Source of the DNA: Alentia gelatinosa
Lineage: Eukaryota > Annelida > Polychaeta > Phyllodocida > Polynoidae
Direction: 5' to 3'
DNA: 64,000 bases
Assembly: GCA_950022655.1 (NCBI GenBank)
Contig: OX465582.1
Coordinates: 88,475,801-88,539,800 of the forward strand
Both the position numbers and the translations under genes were made by a program. Below the pieces are notes generated by a model. That model saw only the letters and a list, made by a program, of their open reading frames with translations, did no database searches and was not told the DNA's origin. This document shows, piece by piece, positions 60,329 to 64,000 of this stretch. Every line of letters starts with the position of its first letter. The first letter of the stretch is position 1.

Positions 60329-63209
60329 CTGTGAAGACAAGCAGACACCAGTTTTAATAAACTGATCACCGGGAATTTACTCTGCGAATTGTCAATTTCC
60401 TGATGTATATGGACGTCAGTGAAGTTAATATGTATAAACAGGGTTGCCACAAACGGGAAATATAAAACTTCCCGGACATTTCCCTGAAATTCCCTGAAAA
60501 TTGCTAGACCTTGCACACAAAATTTCGTCCAAAATTTGTTCAGACATGTAGCAGCCCTCATATATAGCATTATTTAAGGTTTGATTTTTGAAGTATGCAA
60601 CATTTTCTCTTAAATCTTATACTCGTAGAGTTGGTCAAATATTTCTCCATGGGGCCTGCTCTGGTGGGTGTTACAAACGTTGGTGGGTGTTACAAACATG
60701 AAAGACGAGAGGCGCATTTGCTAAACCTAGCCTACATTCATGCCCATAAGGATAGATATTTAGACCAACGAGATTTGAACATTCGACAGTTTGAGGGTCC
60801 GGTCCTCAAAAGAGTAAATTAACCTTTGAATACACTCACATACACTCATAAATAACACAGATTAATCTAATTTTGGTAGGGTGTCCATCAGAGGTGTCTG
60901 ATAACATGGGGTTTTAGGCCTTTTCGTACCGAAATAACTGTCCACTTACGTATGGTGTCTGCTTACTCGAGATGTCCGCTTATGCGGGGTTAAACCAAAC
61001 ATCTAACAGAGGGAAAAATCTCCGTTCCAAGCAAAAGTGTCCGATTATGCTGGGTGTCCGCTTACGCGGGGTGTCTGTTAGGCGGGTTTCTACTGTACGT
61101 ACCTGAGTCTTGTTCTTGCAGCCGCGACACTCGAAGGTGTTGTTGCGAAGGTTGGCTATGCAGATGAGGCCGCAGATGTTGCAGACGTGGACTCGGTAGG
61201 GATCGGAGGCCTCGAAGAGTCGTTCCCGGAGGAACTGAGCTGCTCCGTGAGCAATTTGACAATCACGCTCCATCTCACCGAAACGCAGGCCGCCATCACT
61301 GAAACACAGCGAAAAACCAAATTCCTTATTATCCCATTATTTATCATCTATCATATACAAATACCCTATGGAGAATGTATGGGGACTCGGTAAACCAGTA
61401 CCCATTATACCAGAAATATTATAAACCACCAAAGTCAATAAGCATGTATTAAAGACATGGCGAAAAACACCTTTGGGGAAAAAAAAAAAAAATTAAAATC
61501 ATATTCAAGAGGGTAGGAGTGTCAGTTGGGGTTATGATAAAAAAGTGGAAATATTTTTCATGTGGAATTTACTGCATCAGAGAGACTGAGAAAACACGGA
61601 AAACACATTCTTATTGGAAATGGAATTGGTTTTGGGTGTATGGTGAGTTTTGAACCACTGATATTGGTGTGAATAAGCCAAATCTATCTGTGTATGGGGC
61701 ACTATAAGCGTCACAACTCCAGTCGCACAATGTGAACGGGGCACTATAAGCATCACAACTCCAGTCGCACAGTGTGAACGGGGCACTATAAGCGTCACAA
61801 CTACAGTCGCACAATGTGAACGGGGCACTATAAGCGTCACAACTACAGTCGCACAGTGTGAACGGGGCACTATAAGCGTCACAACTACAGTCGCACAATG
61901 TGAACGGGGCACTATAAGCGTCAAAACTCCAGTCGCACAGTGTGAATGGGGCACTATAAGCGTTACAACTCCAGTCGCACAATGTGAACGGGGCACTATA
62001 GGCGTCACAACTCCAGTCGCACAGTGTGAATGGGGCACTATAAGCATTACAACTCCAGTCGCACAATGTGAACGGGGCACTATGGGCGTCACACAATGCG
62101 GACGGGGCACTATAGGCGTCACAACTCCAGTCGCACAGTGTGAATGGGGCACTATAAGCGTTGCAACTCCAGTCGCACAATATGAACGGGGCACTATAAG
62201 TGTCACAACTCCAGTCGCACAATGTGAACGGGGCACAATACGTGTCACAACTCACCGTGAACGGCCCTCCATGGGCTGGCGGTTGAGGATCTGCACTGGG
62301 CCGCGCGCTCGGGAGTGGATCTTGTCGTCCACCATATGCTTCAGACGCTGGTAATAGGTGGGACCTAAGAAGACCTGCGCGTTCATCTTCCGCCCCGTGT
62401 GGCCGTTGAGGAGCACCTGAGAAAACAATCATCACCAGTTACTTCGAGATCAGGAAGACCTGCAATAACACCTCTATGACCCCAAAAAACAACAAAAAAC
62501 CCACAAGTAAAAAAAAATCACAATTACTTCGAGATCAGGACGACGTGGCAATAATACCTCTATGGCATACAGAAAAATAGTGCATATGAAAATATAGTGC
62601 ATACCTAGAATGAACTAAGATGGGTACCCCACTTGCCAGGAAAAGGTGGATAATAAATACAATGTATAGACTGGGCGTACCTCCAGGATCGCAACTCAGC
62701 AAAACGCACAGTGGAGAGTGGCAAGTTTCCCTCCAGTCTGAGACTGGGTGTATCAGGTATGCCCAGTCTCAGACTGGAGGTACTGCGTGTACCCCGGATC
62801 GCAAGCGTTTTATATATCAAACATGTTTAATATTTGGTACGCCCAGTCTGGGCGTACCTACGTACCTGGAGGTACTGGATTGCAAGCTCCCCCAGTCGCA
62901 CAGTGGAGAAAGGCTTTTAAATGCCTGTATAGAGGTATATGACTGAGCTAACTCCCCACATCGTATAAGATAATAAAGTGCACTGACCTCGTTACCACGC
63001 TGGTGGTAGCCGTACTCATTGAGCAGCTTGGAGATCTTCTGTACGTTGACCGTGTCGTTGAAGGGAGTGGCGTCGCCGATCTCGCCCTTGTTGGCCGACA
63101 CTTTGCCCTGCAGACACTCGATTAAATGGCCAATGGTCATACGCGAGGGGATGGCGTGTGGGTTGACAATGATGTCCGGAGACACGCCCTCAAACGTGAA
63201 AGGCATGTC
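60236..63209 (-). CDS. POLR2B: RNA polymerase II second-largest subunit RPB2, C-terminal four exons
   Basis: RPB2 forms one side of the Pol II active-site cleft. The four exons (63209-62988, 62416-62256, 61298-61103, 60328-60236) encode 223 residues and a TAA stop. They join in frame (phases 0, 2, 0) at GT-AG introns. Diagnostic stretches are [40 protein letters not shown] and [20 protein letters not shown]. The zinc site is two CxxC pairs, CNIC and CRGC, and the end is [13 protein letters not shown]. This matches Pol II rather than the Pol I or III subunits. The 5' part is beyond the right edge. It converges on TEP1 with about 11 kb between the stop codons. Confidence 0.97.
60860..61095 (-). 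repeat. Family F repeat in POLR2B last intron
   Basis: TGTCCGCTTATGCGGGGTT, TGTCCGCTTACGCGGGGTG and TGTCTGTTAGGCGGG motifs. It ends ~8 nt from the splice donor of the zinc-site exon. Confidence 0.55.
61103..61298 (-). CDS. POLR2B: POLR2B exon (second from last, zinc site)
   Basis: Encodes the invariant [20 protein letters not shown] segment and the C-terminal zinc site, VCNICGL and [10 protein letters not shown]. Donor CAG|GTACGT. Confidence 0.98.
61325..61400 (+). repeat. Family H fragment
   Basis: ATTTATCATCTATCATATAC, GGAGAATGTATGGGGACTC and GGTAAACCA resemble one end of the element at 5476. Confidence 0.4.
61515..61685 (-). mobile_element. Family A element, partial
   Basis: AGTGTCAGTTGGGGTTATG end and TTTGAACCACTGATATTGG core, reverse orientation. 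It abuts the 42-bp minisatellite. Confidence 0.6.
61693..62256 (-). repeat. 42-bp minisatellite starting at a POLR2B splice donor
   Basis: About 13 units of 42 bp and one shortened unit near 62080-62100. Read on the - strand the array begins at the exon end: CCGTTCAC then, after the donor, GAGTTGTGAC recur in each unit. An insert of ~10 bp separates them in the repeats. The donor GTGAGT itself reads TGGAGT in the units. Confidence 0.9.
62256..62416 (-). CDS. POLR2B: POLR2B exon (third from last)
   Basis: Encodes [40 protein letters not shown] and PMEGRSR. Its donor CG|GTGAGT abuts a 42-bp minisatellite, and the last exon bases resemble part of the repeat unit. Confidence 0.98.
62560..62945 (+). 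repeat. Family J repeats
   Basis: CTGGGCGTACCTCCAGGATC, CCAGTCTGGGCGTACC (a palindrome) and GTCGCACAGTGGAGA stretches. Matches 28120-28150 and 28480-29060. Confidence 0.5.
62988..63209 (-). CDS. POLR2B: POLR2B exon (fourth from last)
   Basis: Encodes [40 protein letters not shown] and [16 protein letters not shown], a near-perfect match to the hybrid-binding region of RPB2. Donor GTCAGT, phase 0 at both ends. Confidence 0.98.
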
Positions 63210-63289
63210 CTGCAACCAGCAAGCAGAGGTGGGAGTGAGCAAAAAACTTGAAATCATAAATCTTAGAATTTTTTTTTGGAGTATTCAAG

Positions 63290-63435
63290 CCTGATGGCTA
63301 GTTCACACTGTGAGTTTTGAGGTACATAGGAACAAATGTGGATTGAGTAAAAATCATAAAACTTTGAAAAAGAATTAGGAGAATTTAAGCCTAATGGCTA
63401 GTTCACACTGTGAGTTTTGAGGTACATAGGTACAA
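63290..63435 (+). repeat. Direct duplication of ~100 bp (family J)
   Basis: ATGGCTAGTTCACACTGTGA and TTTTGAGGTACATAGG occur twice, about 100 bp apart, in the POLR2B intron at the right edge. Confidence 0.6.
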
Positions 63436-63544
63436 AGGTGGATTTGCAAAGTAATTTGACTTATTCTGATATCGGGATGTTATTTCATGTCCATGACTGG
63501 GGCTAGATGAGATGTACTTTAAAGTATGTCAGATTGAGGTCGGT

Positions 63545-64000
63545 TACTGGAGAACTCGACTCGAAAAGAACTCGACGCGTAGTTTTCTGGAGAACTCGAC
63601 CCGTTTCAGATACTTATGGATAAGATATTTTTATATAGAAGGAAAGGTCTGACTAGTTAGCTTTTAGACAAATAAACCAGCGGATTTGAAAAATAAATCC
63701 GGTTATAATTAGGGTTAGGGTTAAGGATAGGGTTAGGGTAAAGGTTGGGGTAAGGGTTAGGGATAGGGATAGGGTTAGGGTTAGGGATAGGGATAGGGTT
63801 AAGGTTAAGGTTAGGGTTAAGGATAGGGTTAGGGTTAGGGTTAGGGTTAGGGTAAGGGTAAGGGATAGGGTTAGGGTAAGGGTTAGGGATAGGGATACGG
63901 TTAGGGTTAGGGATAGGGTTGAGGTTAGGGTTAAGGATACGGTTAGGGTTAGGGATAGGGATAGGGATAGGGATAAGGTTAAGGTTAGTGTTAAGGATAG
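63545..64000 (+). mobile_element. Element with telomere-like core, long-core copy (runs off the edge)
   Basis: Left part GAGAACTCGACCCGTTTCAG and AGATACTTATGGATAAGATA as at 23950. From ~63708 it is an array of TTAGGG, ATAGGG and TTAAGG variants to the window end. Its start is inside POLR2B, so it is interstitial. Confidence 0.75.

Noticed and set aside
61577..62435. Long - strand open frames (223 and 274 codons) with [18 protein letters not shown] repeats
   Set aside because: Produced by the 42-bp minisatellite and, in part, a wrong-frame reading of a POLR2B exon. The true POLR2B frame stops directly after the donor.
63708..64000. Chromosome end (telomere)
   Set aside because: Array is degenerate, lies inside POLR2B, and shares its flank with an interstitial copy at 23950.

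Overview
The window is invertebrate metazoan nuclear DNA. It has GT-AG introns averaging about 1 kb, GC-rich exons in AT-rich introns, and many interspersed repeats. It holds two tail-to-tail protein genes. Minisatellites starting at splice junctions fit a cephalochordate (lancelet), where, as I recall, similar exon-intron boundary minisatellites have been reported. That species guess is moderate at best.

Positions 39-49293, + strand: the 3' part of a telomerase protein component 1 (TEP1)-type gene. I traced 45 exons with consistent phases, giving about 2,330 residues to a stop codon. Domain order is the vertebrate TEP1 order: TROVE RNA-binding module (exons 1-12), DUF4062 (13-14), linker (15-16), NACHT NTPase (17 to about 26), WD40 propellers (27-45). 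The first few hundred residues and the promoter lie upstream. Two features set this TEP1 apart from the vertebrate protein as I remember it: RGG tracts in exons 2 and 7, and an apparent loss of about 50 TROVE residues between exons 7 and 8.

Positions 49294-60235: an intergenic region of about 11 kb with no host gene. It holds MITE-like elements, poly-G/C runs, a broken reverse transcriptase fragment and a 768-bp element full of a short palindromic motif.

Positions 60236-63209, - strand: the last four coding exons of POLR2B (RPB2, second-largest RNA polymerase II subunit), with the C-terminal zinc site and a candidate poly(A) signal. The gene continues beyond the window. The last ~310 bp is a degenerate telomere-like array belonging to an interspersed element, not a chromosome end.

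Repeats: a tRNA-Thr-like SINE family, all copies in the sense of TEP1; a LINE 3' fragment with a similar tail; and about a dozen MITE-like families labelled A-O here. The most unusual feature is three tandem arrays abutting splice sites: 16 x 36 bp repeating the exon 43 donor in frame, 3 x ~181 bp repeating the exon 32 acceptor, and ~13 x 42 bp at a POLR2B donor. Residue numbers for TEP1 count from the first residue in this window. Repeat boundaries are by eye, good to roughly 10-30 bp.
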